NCBI RefSeq assembly: GCF_017352115.1
Contig: NZ_CP071448.1
Span: 3,942,001 to 4,006,000 of the forward strand
Source: Flavobacterium endoglycinae
GTDB taxonomy: Bacteria; Bacteroidota; Bacteroidia; Flavobacteriales; Flavobacteriaceae
Reading direction: 5' to 3'
Length of the DNA: 64,000 bases
Shown here piece after piece: positions 53,130 to 61,662 of this stretch. A program made the translations under genes and the position numbers. The stretch's first letter is position 1. The number at the start of each line of letters is the position of its first letter. The notes below the pieces were generated by a model. That model was not told the DNA's origin. It worked only from the letters and a program-made list of their open reading frames with translations, and ran no database searches.

Positions 53130-53293
53130 GAGTTGTAATTTTGTTTTTGCAATATAGGCAAATTATAAGGATTTTAGGGCAGAGATTGCGAAACATAAAC
53201 TTGATTTAACTTTCAAATCAGGCTATTTTATTGTATTTCTTTAAATTAGAAAATCCTTCGATTGCTTTGCAAACAAAATTATTGGTTTAGGGA

Positions 53294-53743
53294 TTATACT
53301 TTAAGTAATGAAATTATAAATACTAAAGTAAATAGAAAAACAAAAGTTGGGATAAGAGCTAGTATTGAGATTCCAATTGTTCTTGCCCAGCCAAATTCTT
53401 CCCCACCATTTTTGAGATGTTCGTTGATATCCTTTTCTTGATATTTTTTTGTAAAATACCCAGCGATCATCATATAGATTAGGGGAAAAATTATATTAGG
53501 GAAATTAATGTCTTCCGGAATTAAACTTGCAATTGTAAAAGTAATAACCGCAGTAATTATAGTAATTAACCAAGTTTTATTGACTTTGTCAAAATCATTA
53601 AAAGCTTTGAAGTTTTCGGTTAAAAAATATGCGCTGACAAAAGGACCTCCTAAAAATGTACCAACTCGTATTGCCTTCTGTGAATAAATTTTTCTATCTG
53701 GTATTTCTTGAAAATTAGATTTTTCTGCAGTTTCTGTTTCCAT
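53294..53743 (-). CDS. Membrane protein of unknown function
   Basis: 149 residues with about four hydrophobic helices (VGTFLGGPFVSAYFL; TWLITIITAVITFTIAS; IIFPLIYMMIAGYF; GISILALIPTFVFLFTLVFIISLL) and an acidic N-terminus (METETAEKSNFQEIPDRKIYSQ). No motif recognised. Single gene. Confidence 0.6.
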   Translation of the reverse strand: METETAEKSNFQEIPDRKIYSQKAIRVGTFLGGPFVSAYFLTENFKAFNDFDKVNKTWLITIITAVITFTIASLIPEDINFPNIIFPLIYMMIAGYFTKKYQEKDINEHLKNGGEEFGWARTIGISILALIPTFVFLFTLVFIISLLKV

Positions 53744-53852
53744 TTTTTAGTATTAGAATTTGAAGGCAAAAATAAATCTTTTTTAATTGCTTATAAGAAT
53801 ATTATTACTTTTAATCGCTCTAATTTTGAATTTGTCCCGAAATGTTGGAATA

Positions 53853-53884
53853 AATAAAAAAAGAGAACTTAAAAGTTCTCTTTA
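53853..53884 (-). terminator. Terminator of the DUF2975/XRE operon
   Basis: AAAGAGAACTT, two-base loop, AAGTTCTCTTT; on the minus strand the stem is followed by TTTTTTTATTT. It lies just past the XRE regulator stop (53909). Confidence 0.85.
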
Positions 53885-53908
53885 AAATACAAATAAAATT
53901 TAATTCGG

Positions 53909-54115
53909 TTATTCTTCTACAAACTCTAAAATATCGCCAGGCTGGCATTCTAGAACTTTGCAAATGGCTTCGAGCGTACTAAAACGTACTGCTTTTGCTT
54001 TTCCTGTTTTTAAAATAGAAAGGTTGGATAAGGTTAAATCTACCTTTTCAGAAAGTTCGTTTAATGACATTTTTCGTTTTGCCATCATCACGTCCAGATT
54101 TACTATAATAGGCAT
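53909..54115 (-). CDS. XRE/Cro-type HTH regulator, YozG-like
   Basis: 68 residues: a helix-turn-helix in MSLNELSEKVDLTLSNLSILKTGKAKAVRFSTLEAICKVLECQPGDILEF, the short form typical of YozG/HTH_26 proteins that pair with DUF2975 membrane proteins. It starts two bases after the DUF2975 stop, so translation is coupled. It is the best candidate to bind the inverted repeat upstream of the operon (autoregulation, inference). Confidence 0.9.
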   Translation of the reverse strand: MPIIVNLDVMMAKRKMSLNELSEKVDLTLSNLSILKTGKAKAVRFSTLEAICKVLECQPGDILEFVEE

Positions 54116-54117
54116 AT

Positions 54118-54657
54118 TTAAATCGTTAAGTCGTTTTCTTTTTGCAGTTCGATTCCTTTCGCAAAGAGTTGTGAGATGAAATATAAAATTCCGGCAAAAA
54201 ATAATAATGCACTGCCTAAACCAATATGTTCCGTTAAGTTGGGAAGCTGCACTCCCAATGTGGTAAATTTTGCCGAGTATTCTGAAGTAATATTACTTAA
54301 AATACCCGCAAAAAAAGCAAAAATGCTCATTTTCTCAATTAGTTTTCCAATCGTTTCATGAAACGGACTGATAAAATTAATCTTTAAGAAAATTTGAATA
54401 ACGCAGTAAAAAACCAGCGCTTCAAAAATCGTAATCACAGTAAGGCAGAAAACCATAATCGAATAATCGATAACGTCGTATGCTTTTAAATGCGATAAAT
54501 CCAGACCAAGCTGTAGATTTTTGGCACCCACTTCGTCTATAAACATACTGACTCCGTAAGATACGATAAGAGTTCCGGCTTTAATGCAAAGCCCAATAAA
54601 AGCAATCCATGAAATAACATTCAGGAGCTTCAAAATGAAATTTGGTTTTGATGACAT
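54118..54657 (-). CDS. DUF2975 membrane protein paired with the XRE regulator
   Basis: 179 residues with four hydrophobic helices (LNVISWIAFIGLCIKAGTLIVSYG; YSIMVFCLTVITIFEALVFYCVIQIFL; MSIFAFFAGILSNITS; GSALLFFAGILYFISQLFAKG). The family is defined by its constant pairing with a YozG-like XRE regulator, exactly as here. The membrane protein may transmit a signal to the regulator; function is unknown. It is the first gene of the two-gene operon and has a strong promoter and a palindromic operator upstream. Confidence 0.82.
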   Translation of the reverse strand: MSSKPNFILKLLNVISWIAFIGLCIKAGTLIVSYGVSMFIDEVGAKNLQLGLDLSHLKAYDVIDYSIMVFCLTVITIFEALVFYCVIQIFLKINFISPFHETIGKLIEKMSIFAFFAGILSNITSEYSAKFTTLGVQLPNLTEHIGLGSALLFFAGILYFISQLFAKGIELQKENDLTI

Positions 54658-54684
54658 CGTTTTTTGATTTAGAAAATTAGATTA

Positions 54685-54715
54685 CAAATATATAAAATAT
54701 TTATTGTTTATCAAT
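54685..54715 (-). promoter_or_regulatory. Promoter of the DUF2975/XRE operon
   Basis: On the minus strand ATTG (54715-54712), a 19-base spacer and TATATTTG (54692-54685) match the Bacteroidota promoter with one mismatch in the -33 box. Transcript start is predicted about 20 bases before the ATG. Confidence 0.72.
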
Positions 54716-54723
54716 AAATATTT
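54695..54723. promoter_or_regulatory. Palindromic operator over the DUF2975/XRE promoter
   Basis: AAATATTTATTG - TTTAT - CAATAAATATTT is a perfect 12-bp inverted repeat with a 5-base spacer. It covers the -33 box and spacer of the promoter, where a bound repressor would block RNA polymerase. The likely binder is the XRE protein encoded by the operon. Confidence 0.7.
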
Positions 54724-54840
54724 ATTTTTTATTGATTAAATTTTATTAAGTAACAAGCTGATGCATGATTATTTAGTTATGCTTTCAAATATGTAGAAGT
54801 TAATTCTTATTTTTAACCAACAGCAAACCAAAAACCTATT

Positions 54841-57348
54841 ATGATAAAAAAACTTTACGCAGCGTTATTTCTCGTAACTTTTACAATTTCTGCTTGGGCG
54901 CAGTTAAAATCACCGTCGGAGTTTATCCCTAATTATGGAAAACAAATAAGTTATTACCATGAGGTAGAAAATTATTTTGATTATCTAACGGAGAATTCGG
55001 CTTTGATAAAAAAACAGAAGTATGGCATGACCAATGAGCAGCGCGATTTAAGTCTTTATTTTATTTCGAGTACCGAAAACTTGAAAAATTTAGAACAAAT
55101 CAGGATTAACAATCTGGCTTCTATTGGACTTTCAGATTCACAACCCGCTGCTGTAAATGATAAAATAATCGTATGGCTGAGTTTCAATGTTCATGGAAAT
55201 GAATTTGCAGGAACCGAAAGTGCTATGACAGTTGCGTATGAACTTTTAAATCCATCGAATGAAACCACAAAACAATGGCTTCAAAATACTATTGTAATTC
55301 TCGATCCATGTATTAATCCCGATGGATATTCGCGATATGGAAATTGGCTGAGAGAAATTTCAGGAAAGAAAACACATCCGGGTTTATATGATAGGGAACA
55401 TATGGAAGTATGGCCCGGCGGAAGATACAATCATTATCTTTTCGATCTGAATCGTGATTGGGCTTGGCAGACGCAAATTGAATCCCAGCAGCGTATTAAA
55501 ATGTACAATCAGTGGATGCCTCAAGTTCATACTGATGTACATGAAATGAGTTATAATTCCCCATATTTTTTTCCGCCTGCAGCTGAGCCTCTGCATGAGT
55601 TTATAGAACAGTATCAAAAAGATTTTCATAACGAATTAGGAAAAAATATTTCGCAGAAATTCGACAAACAAAACTGGATGTACAATACAAGAGAACGCTT
55701 TGATTTGTTTTACCCAAGTTATGGTGATACATATCCGACTTATAACGGCGCTGTAGGATTGACTCTAGAGCAGGGAGGAATAGGTGCCGGACGTGAAGTT
55801 ACCATGGAAAATGGTGTCAACGTAACCATAAAAGACCGATTGACACATCATGCAACAGCGGTTCTGACAGTGGTAGAAAGTGCAGCAGCAAAAAGAGAGA
55901 TTCTTTTAAAAGGATTTAGAGATTTTCATGTCAATTCGCGTAAAAAAGCAAAAGGAATTTACAATACGTATGTTTTAAAAAGCAATCCAAAACTGGAACA
56001 GCTTACTGAATTGCTGAAGAAAAATGATATCGAATTTAGTTATGCCGATGCTTCTGCAGGTGCTTCGGGATTTCATTATCAGAACAAGAAAAATGAGAGT
56101 TTTAAAATCGAACCGAATGATTTGATTATAAAAGCCGATCAGCCGAGATCGGTTCTGGCACAGGTTTTATTCGAACCAAATCAGAAATTAAATGATAGTT
56201 TATCGTATGATATTACGGCTTGGGCATTGCCTTTGGCTTACGGAATTGAAGGTTATGCTGTAAAAAATAATCTTTCGGTAAAAACAAAAGCGAAAATTGA
56301 AACTGCTGAAAAAACAGTTCCTGCGAGCGTGTATGCATTTTATGTTCCTTGGAATAACAGGGTTTCGGTTCAAGTACTTTCGGCACTGCATCAGGCGGAT
56401 ATTAAAGTTCGTTCGGCAATGAAAAAAGCTGTTTTTGGTGAACTTACCGTTGAATCAGGAGGTTTGATTATAAGCCGAGCTGATAATCCAAAACTGGCTG
56501 ATTTTGAAAAAACAGTAAGCAATATTGTCAAAGTAAAAACTGATTATACATTTATCACCACTGGCTTTTCTACGAATTCTAAAGATATTGGAAGTGAAAA
56601 CTTTAAGCTTTTAAAAGCTCCAAAAGTTTTAATGTTATCTGGAAAAGGAATTGTTTCGACAGAGTTTGGAGCCAATTGGTTTTATTTTGATGAAACGATC
56701 AGTTATCCTATCAGTATTGTGGAAGTGTCGAATTTGAACAGAGTAAAATTATACAATTACAATACTTTGATTCTTTCGGACGGTACTTATGATTTATCTG
56801 AAGACCAGAAAAAAGAAATCGACGGCTGGATTAAAAACGGTGGAAAAGTAATCGCTATGAGTAATGCTATATCGTTATTTGAAGATCGTGAAGGTTATGC
56901 CTTAAGTTTGTTTGCCAGCAAGGAAGACAAAGAAAAATCAGAAAAGGAACAAAAAGAACTCGAACTCAAAAAACGTTTTTTAGATTTTGAAGGGATAGAA
57001 CGACGAGGTATTTCGGGTTCGATTCCGGGTGCGATAATCGAGAATAAACTGGATAAAACATATCCGCTGGCTTTTGGTTTGGGCAATTCGTATTTTAGTT
57101 TAAAAAGCAACGAGAGATCGTATTCTCTTTTAAAAAACGCTATTAATGCAGTTTATATTCCAAAAGAATATATTAGTTATGGTTTTGTGGGAAATGATAT
57201 TAAAAAGAAATTAAACGAAACAGTAAGTTTTGCAGTCGAGAAACGTGGCGATGGAAATGTTATTTATATGATGGATAATCCGCTTTTTAGAGGATTCTGG
57301 GAAAACGGAATTTTGCTTTTTAGCAATTCACTTTTCTTAGTTCATTAA
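54841..57348 (+). CDS. Secreted M14-family zinc carboxypeptidase
   Basis: 835 residues. A signal peptide (MIKKLYAALFLVTFTISAWAQ) is followed by an M14 domain: zinc motif HGNE (His118, Glu121 in NVHGNEFAGTESAM), the segment DPCINPDGYSRYGNWLRE, HTDVHEMSYNSPYFFPPA with the third zinc ligand, and the catalytic-Glu region AVGLTLEQGGIGAGREV near 305. The last 450 residues are beta-rich and then contain a Rossmann-like part (KVLMLSGKGIVSTEFGANWFYFDETISYP) as in flavobacterial M14 proteins of this size. No sorting domain is seen. It is a single gene ending at a bidirectional terminator. Confidence 0.92.
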   Translation: MIKKLYAALFLVTFTISAWAQLKSPSEFIPNYGKQISYYHEVENYFDYLTENSALIKKQKYGMTNEQRDLSLYFISSTENLKNLEQIRINNLASIGLSDSQPAAVNDKIIVWLSFNVHGNEFAGTESAMTVAYELLNPSNETTKQWLQNTIVILDPCINPDGYSRYGNWLREISGKKTHPGLYDREHMEVWPGGRYNHYLFDLNRDWAWQTQIESQQRIKMYNQWMPQVHTDVHEMSYNSPYFFPPAAEPLHEFIEQYQKDFHNELGKNISQKFDKQNWMYNTRERFDLFYPSYGDTYPTYNGAVGLTLEQGGIGAGREVTMENGVNVTIKDRLTHHATAVLTVVESAAAKREILLKGFRDFHVNSRKKAKGIYNTYVLKSNPKLEQLTELLKKNDIEFSYADASAGASGFHYQNKKNESFKIEPNDLIIKADQPRSVLAQVLFEPNQKLNDSLSYDITAWALPLAYGIEGYAVKNNLSVKTKAKIETAEKTVPASVYAFYVPWNNRVSVQVLSALHQADIKVRSAMKKAVFGELTVESGGLIISRADNPKLADFEKTVSNIVKVKTDYTFITTGFSTNSKDIGSENFKLLKAPKVLMLSGKGIVSTEFGANWFYFDETISYPISIVEVSNLNRVKLYNYNTLILSDGTYDLSEDQKKEIDGWIKNGGKVIAMSNAISLFEDREGYALSLFASKEDKEKSEKEQKELELKKRFLDFEGIERRGISGSIPGAIIENKLDKTYPLAFGLGNSYFSLKSNERSYSLLKNAINAVYIPKEYISYGFVGNDIKKKLNETVSFAVEKRGDGNVIYMMDNPLFRGFWENGILLFSNSLFLVH

Positions 57349-57352
57349 AAAG

Positions 57353-57385
57353 AAAATGCTCTTCATAATCTGAAGAGCATTTTTT
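57353..57385. terminator. Bidirectional terminator between M14 peptidase and DUF1801 gene
   Basis: AAAATGCTCTTCA, loop TAATC, TGAAGAGCATTTTT: a long perfect stem with A-run left and T-run right, between convergent genes. Confidence 0.88.
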
Positions 57386-57773
57386 ATTTCAACCTAATTA
57401 AAATTCCTTTGCGCTTTACAATATTTTTATAATCCCATTGAATCTGTCTTGCTTTTTCAAGCCATCTTTTTAAATCTTCAATATTGATTTGGTCAGAATT
57501 GGTATAACTTTTTTCAGCTGCTTTAAAGCTTCCTTCGTTTTCCAGATCATTTTCTTCAAACGATTGTCCGCTCCAGAATAACAATTTGACAGCATTTTTT
57601 TGTTTGCTGTAACCGACAACAGGATTTCCATCTAGAAACCAAACCGGATGGCTGTGCCAGATTTTGCTTTCGGCTTCCTGAAGAAATTGATTAATTTCTG
57701 TGCTTAAGATATCGCATATTTTTTTGTCTTCTTGACTTTTTGAGTCGTTGTATGCTTTTATTTCTGAATTCAT
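57384..57773 (-). CDS. DUF1801 protein (third copy)
   Basis: 129 residues with the DUF1801 core: FLQEAESKIWHSHPVWFLDGNPVVGYSKQKNAVKLLFWSGQSF followed by the conserved GSFKAAEKSYTN and LKRWLEKARQIQWDYKN. Distinct from the two other DUF1801 proteins (by eye well under half identity). It is immediately downstream of the broken GNAT gene and may have formed an operon with it (16-base gap). Confidence 0.85.
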   Translation of the reverse strand: MNSEIKAYNDSKSQEDKKICDILSTEINQFLQEAESKIWHSHPVWFLDGNPVVGYSKQKNAVKLLFWSGQSFEENDLENEGSFKAAEKSYTNSDQINIEDLKRWLEKARQIQWDYKNIVKRKGILIRLK

Positions 57774-57789
57774 AACTTTTAAATGTAAA

Positions 57790-58221
57790 CTAGGTTATTT
57801 CTCTATTTAACTGAAATAAAATATAAGTTCCGTTTGGCGATTCGCCTTTTCCCTTTTCGATAAATCCTTTTTTAAGATAAAATTCAACCGCTTTTGTATT
57901 TTGTTCAAGACATTTTAAAGTAAGCGGAAATGCTGCTTTTTCATTCGCCGCTTTCAGTAATTCAGTTCCAATGTTTTTTCCCTGATGTTCATGATCGACA
58001 TACAAATGATGAATAAAATTATTCGGCATCTAGATTGAAATAAATCCAGCAGGAATATCATTTATATAAGCAGTTAAAATGAATTCTCCCTGTGTTTGTT
58101 TATCGAAATCGTCTAATTGAAATTCTGATGTATCAAGCCATGAAAAAGTTCTTTTTCGTTCTTCTAAAAATAACTTTCGTAAAGGTGCAAGATCATTTTT
58201 TCCGGCTTCGGTTATTTTCAT
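57790..58221 (-). pseudogene. GNAT acetyltransferase gene interrupted by an in-frame TAG
   Basis: Two same-frame pieces are contiguous. The N-terminal 63 residues (MKITEAGKNDLAPLRKLFLEERKRTFSWLD ... PAGFISI) end at TAG (58032-58030); the next codon starts MPNNFIHHLYVDHEHQGKNIGTELLKAA ... KKGFIEKGKGES. Joined, they make one normal ~143-residue GNAT with the acetyl-CoA loop HQGKNIG. 'GFISIW-MPNNFIHHLYVD' is the expected family reading, so a TGG to TAG change is the simplest explanation. A sequencing error cannot be excluded. The second piece may be translated from its ATG but would lack half the fold. Confidence 0.85.
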
Positions 58222-58327
58222 GTATTCTTAAATTTTCCAATCAATCGGCACTTTCTCAGCTTAAACTAAATGGTATTTGTGAGTAGTAAAAGTACTTAAA
58301 AAGCTGAATAGTAATGTTATTTTATCA

Positions 58328-59230
58328 TCAGCGGTTAAAATAATTATTGAAAGTGTTGGTAAGGTTAGAAACAAATTCTTTTGTGTATTGCCCAGTTGGG
58401 TCTAAATCGGGATCAAGAATGGTAATTTCAAGTCCGCTGAGTTTTGGACTTTGAAATAGGATAGAGGTAAGTTCGTTAAATTCTTCGTAAGTCAGTCCAT
58501 CTGGAGTTCGGCTGTCAACGCACGGCATGATGGAGTCGTTTAAAACATCAACATCTATATGAAGCCAAAAACCATCGAGATTTCTGTTTTGTATCTGTAA
58601 AAGAAAGGCTTCAGCACAGTTTTTTATGCCTTGTTTACGGAGTTCAGAAAGACTGATATAAGTCGCTTGTGACTTTCTAATTTCGTTTTCGTATTCATCA
58701 TCATATTCGCGATTGCCGACACACCAAAGATTTTCTTCTTTGATGTAAGGAGCTAAATTAAAAATGTTAGTTAGTTTTTCAGGTCCGTTTCCACTAACAA
58801 TTGATGCAGCCATACCGCCAACGCCTCCGGTTTGGGATAAAGAAACATCCATAAAATCAGTGTGGCCGTCAAGATAAAATAGGCCGTAATTTCCTTTTTG
58901 TTTTAAAGCTATTGCCGGACCAAGCAGAATGCTGCAGTCGCCGCCCAGAATAAATGGAAATTTATTCTGGCTTAGTAAGTTATTTATGAAATAAGCTTGT
59001 TCTCTTGCGTAATCGACTAGAGAAGTGGCATTGAGTATTTGGGTTTCGGGATCTTTTTGATTGGAATATCTCGGCGGATCGACGGTAAGAATGTTTTTTG
59101 GATTGATGGATTTATGCAGATTATGTCTCGAGAGCCACTCAGGCAGACGGTTTACGCCGGGCTGTTTTCCGGGCTGAGGTTCTTTTAAACCCAGATTAGA
59201 AGGGAATTCTACAATGCATATTTCTTTCAT
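58328..59230 (-). CDS. Arginase/agmatinase-family protein with a Cys in the first metal site
   Basis: 300 residues, ureohydrolase fold. Metal motifs: ILGGDCSILLG (residues 95-104; canonical GGDHS with His replaced by Cys99), DGHTDFMD (Asp121, His123, Asp125) and HIDVDVLND near 224. The other metal ligands are present, so a binuclear metal site is likely but altered. The N-terminus (EICIVEFPSNLGLKEPQPGKQPGVNRLPEWL) is typical of family members acting on guanidino substrates. The substrate cannot be assigned. It is the first of a row of leftward genes. Confidence 0.85.
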   Translation of the reverse strand: MKEICIVEFPSNLGLKEPQPGKQPGVNRLPEWLSRHNLHKSINPKNILTVDPPRYSNQKDPETQILNATSLVDYAREQAYFINNLLSQNKFPFILGGDCSILLGPAIALKQKGNYGLFYLDGHTDFMDVSLSQTGGVGGMAASIVSGNGPEKLTNIFNLAPYIKEENLWCVGNREYDDEYENEIRKSQATYISLSELRKQGIKNCAEAFLLQIQNRNLDGFWLHIDVDVLNDSIMPCVDSRTPDGLTYEEFNELTSILFQSPKLSGLEITILDPDLDPTGQYTKEFVSNLTNTFNNYFNR

Positions 59231-59317
59231 AATCCTATTTTTTTGAATATAAAGTTATCAAAAATGAAGACTTTGAAAAGCTTTTTAACATTCAAAAAAA
59301 CTGATTTTGCTGTGATA

Positions 59318-59716
59318 TTACATATTCTGGAAAATGATAATATCGTTAAATTTTTCAATTTGTTCTATTATAAAAAGACTGTCATTGAAATAATCCATAT
59401 CGAAATCAGGATCTCCCCACATTTCAAATCTCTTTTTAGAGGCTTTTAATTTTTCTTTATCATACAGATTTTCATTGAAATCTGTTTCCAAATCATCAGC
59501 AATTTCTAAGGCTTCTTGATTGACATGTTCTTCCGTTGCTAAATAAATATAAAAGTTATATTCATCATCAAAGGTTATTTTTATCTCGTTGTTGGAAAGT
59601 AAAATTTCAGGATTTTCTTCTTGATAAAAATCTTCAAGATAATCCTTTAAAACTGTAATATCTGCATTTGAAGATGGAGTTATGTAAGCTGAATAAGAAT
59701 AAAACGTATTTGCCAT
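59318..59716 (-). CDS. Small acidic protein of unknown function
   Basis: 132 residues, strongly acidic, no signal peptide. It opens MANTFYSYSAYITPSSNADITVLKDYLEDFYQEENPEILLSNNEIKITFDDEYNFYIYLATEEHVNQEALEIADDLETDFNENLYD, a strand-helix-strand layout, and ends in hydrophobic IIIFQNM. The acidic, soluble form is common among toxin-immunity proteins. No family recognised. It is 20 bases downstream of the SUFU gene stop and likely co-transcribed with it. Confidence 0.6.
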   Translation of the reverse strand: MANTFYSYSAYITPSSNADITVLKDYLEDFYQEENPEILLSNNEIKITFDDEYNFYIYLATEEHVNQEALEIADDLETDFNENLYDKEKLKASKKRFEMWGDPDFDMDYFNDSLFIIEQIEKFNDIIIFQNM

Positions 59717-59736
59717 GTTTTTCGAAATTTAAGAAA

Positions 59737-60381
59737 CTATTTTCTATTTAAATCTGTAATTAGTAAAGGATTATTCTCTTTTAATTTGTTTACCAACTCT
59801 TCTCTTATTTCGGGATTCGCTTTGATATCTTCATATTCCTGTGTGGTTAGGCCTACTATTTGTAAAAATGAAACTTCTCCGTGCGGAGTTTGTTTTTTTT
59901 CTATTTCAGGATCATTTACAAAGACTATAGCAGTAATATCAGTGTCGGTTTCTAGACGAATAGGACCATTTGCGGGCATATAATGAAATTCTTCAAACCA
60001 GTTACCGCTTTTAAAAACATATTTAGCAATCTTTTGCAACATTGAAATTACCCAAGTCGGATTTCCATTATCAGCTTCAAATGGTTTTAATCTGAAAGTA
60101 AGTTCAAATCCCCATTTACTGAATTCTCCGTTTACTTTTTCTTCATTGTAATATAACTCAGAGAATCCGTAAGTAATAAAATGATAATGATCTTCTTGTT
60201 TTTTGCTTTCGTAATAACTTATTCCGTCAAGCGGATCCTCTCCTCCGAGCATATAGGGAAGTGGTGGAGCAAAATGTTTAGGCTCTTGATTTGGATAGAG
60301 ATTATCAAATTCTTTATCTATTTCTAACCATCCAACCGCATCATCTTCTGAAAATTCTTTTTTATATTGTTCTAGTGTCAT
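59737..60381 (-). CDS. Suppressor-of-fused (SUFU) domain protein
   Basis: 214 residues. The SUFU-like domain is recognised from GGEDPLDGISYYESKKQEDHYHFITYGFSELYYNEEKVNGEFSKWGFELTFRLKP and WVISMLQKIAKYVFKSGNWFEEFHYMPANGPIRLETDTDITAIVFVNDPEIEKKQTPHGEVSFLQIVGLTTQEYEDI. In bacteria SUFU proteins are often immunity proteins of polymorphic toxin systems (Iyer/Aravind groups). It follows a beta-rich protein gene (25-base gap) and precedes the acidic protein gene; no toxin is encoded nearby. Confidence 0.85.
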   Translation of the reverse strand: MTLEQYKKEFSEDDAVGWLEIDKEFDNLYPNQEPKHFAPPLPYMLGGEDPLDGISYYESKKQEDHYHFITYGFSELYYNEEKVNGEFSKWGFELTFRLKPFEADNGNPTWVISMLQKIAKYVFKSGNWFEEFHYMPANGPIRLETDTDITAIVFVNDPEIEKKQTPHGEVSFLQIVGLTTQEYEDIKANPEIREELVNKLKENNPLLITDLNRK

Positions 60382-60406
60382 TTTGTTTGAATGTTATAAT
60401 AAAAAG

Positions 60407-61495
60407 TTACTTTTTAATATTTAAGATTATTAATTCTTTGTTTTTATCAGGATGTTCTATTCTTGGATAAAAAATAACCGCATATTCGTTTTCAGCTGTT
60501 TTATTTATACTTGAAATAAAGAGGTCTTCATAATCCATTTCTAAAACTTTTCCAGAGAGCAAATTTTTATATCCTTTTACCCCTTTGCTATAATAAAAGT
60601 CCAAAAGGACATCGTCTTTTATGGTAAACCAGCCATTACCAAATTCGTTGTTAAATATTGTTACAAAAGTGTTTTCTGCAATATTTATTGGTTGCCATGT
60701 ATTATAAAAAGGTGTGTTTAGATCTATTAAATCAATAGTTTTTCCTTTGCCTTCTTGATTTATTTTTTCAACAATAACTTTTCCTTTTGTTTCAGATAAT
60801 AAATAAGAGTCTTGTTCGAATGAAAGGCTGAGAATCTGATTAAAGTATTTTTGTTTTGTCTCAATTTTACGTCTTCTTATTTCTTTTCCTAATGCATCAA
60901 TTTGTCGATGAATCCATTTAGATCCTTCTTTTGCAAGTAAATGAATTTCATTATTTGAAATATAAATTTCATTTTCTCTTGGAAGTTCAATTTTTACATT
61001 GTGTTTCTTTTTGATACTATCATTTTTAAATTCTATTGCTAGAAGTTTATCTGGCTTTGTATCTGACCATGGATCAACATCATAAAAAATTGAAAATTCT
61101 TTTGAAGTTCCAATAAAATTACCAACAAAAGCTCTGTTACCTTTGGGCAGCTCTATATTTTCGCGATTAAATATTGGAATACTGATTTCTAGTTCTTTAT
61201 CAGGATGATAAGGGGTAATGGAAACGTAATTTTCCTGATTAGGACTTAAAAATAATGTAGGAAGTATTCCGTCATCTTCCTGAAAACTTTCAATATTGCC
61301 TTCTGTATCAACAACAATATAAACTAAGTGATAGCTGTTTTTATTATATACATAACTTGTTATAAGACTTTTTCCAGAATATGATATACTTTGTTGAGTC
61401 GTAACTTTTATTTCTGTAGTTAATGTAGTTATGGTTCCAAAATCTGTTTTCTCTATGGTAGATTTGAATGGATTTACTTTTTGAATATCTTTCAT
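60407..61495 (-). CDS. Beta-rich cytoplasmic protein of unknown function
   Basis: 362 residues, no signal peptide. Repeated short strands with charged turns (GKSLITSYVYNKNSYHLVYIVVDTEGNIESF; HNVKIELPRENEIYISNNEIHLLAKEGSKWIHRQID; FYNTWQPINIAENTFVTIFNNEFGNGWFTIKDDVLLDFYYSKG) suggest a beta-propeller or stacked beta sheet. No family is recognised. It is upstream of the SUFU gene by 25 bases, so probably part of the same unit. Confidence 0.6.
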   Translation of the reverse strand: MKDIQKVNPFKSTIEKTDFGTITTLTTEIKVTTQQSISYSGKSLITSYVYNKNSYHLVYIVVDTEGNIESFQEDDGILPTLFLSPNQENYVSITPYHPDKELEISIPIFNRENIELPKGNRAFVGNFIGTSKEFSIFYDVDPWSDTKPDKLLAIEFKNDSIKKKHNVKIELPRENEIYISNNEIHLLAKEGSKWIHRQIDALGKEIRRRKIETKQKYFNQILSLSFEQDSYLLSETKGKVIVEKINQEGKGKTIDLIDLNTPFYNTWQPINIAENTFVTIFNNEFGNGWFTIKDDVLLDFYYSKGVKGYKNLLSGKVLEMDYEDLFISSINKTAENEYAVIFYPRIEHPDKNKELIILNIKK

Positions 61496-61603
61496 TTGAA
61501 TTGCAGGTTGGCAGTATTATAATTTTATTTTTGAATATAAAAATAAAAGTAAAATATTTACTACAAACAAAGCGCTCTAAATTGTGTTTTAAAAAATATT
61601 TAA

Positions 61604-61636
61604 CAAAAAAATCCGATTTGAATTTCAAACCGGATT
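61604..61636 (-). terminator. Terminator of the TPM-domain gene
   Basis: AATCCGGTTTGAA and TTCAAATCGGATT on the minus strand (one G-T pair, one-base loop) followed by a T-run; it lies 27 bases past the TPM gene stop. Confidence 0.8.
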
Positions 61637-61662
61637 GCGTATTTATAATCGTATCAAAGCAT

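Noticed and set aside
58030..58221. N-terminal half of the GNAT protein as a separate small gene
   Set aside because: It is in the same frame and contiguous with the next piece, and neither alone has a full acetyltransferase fold; one broken gene explains both.
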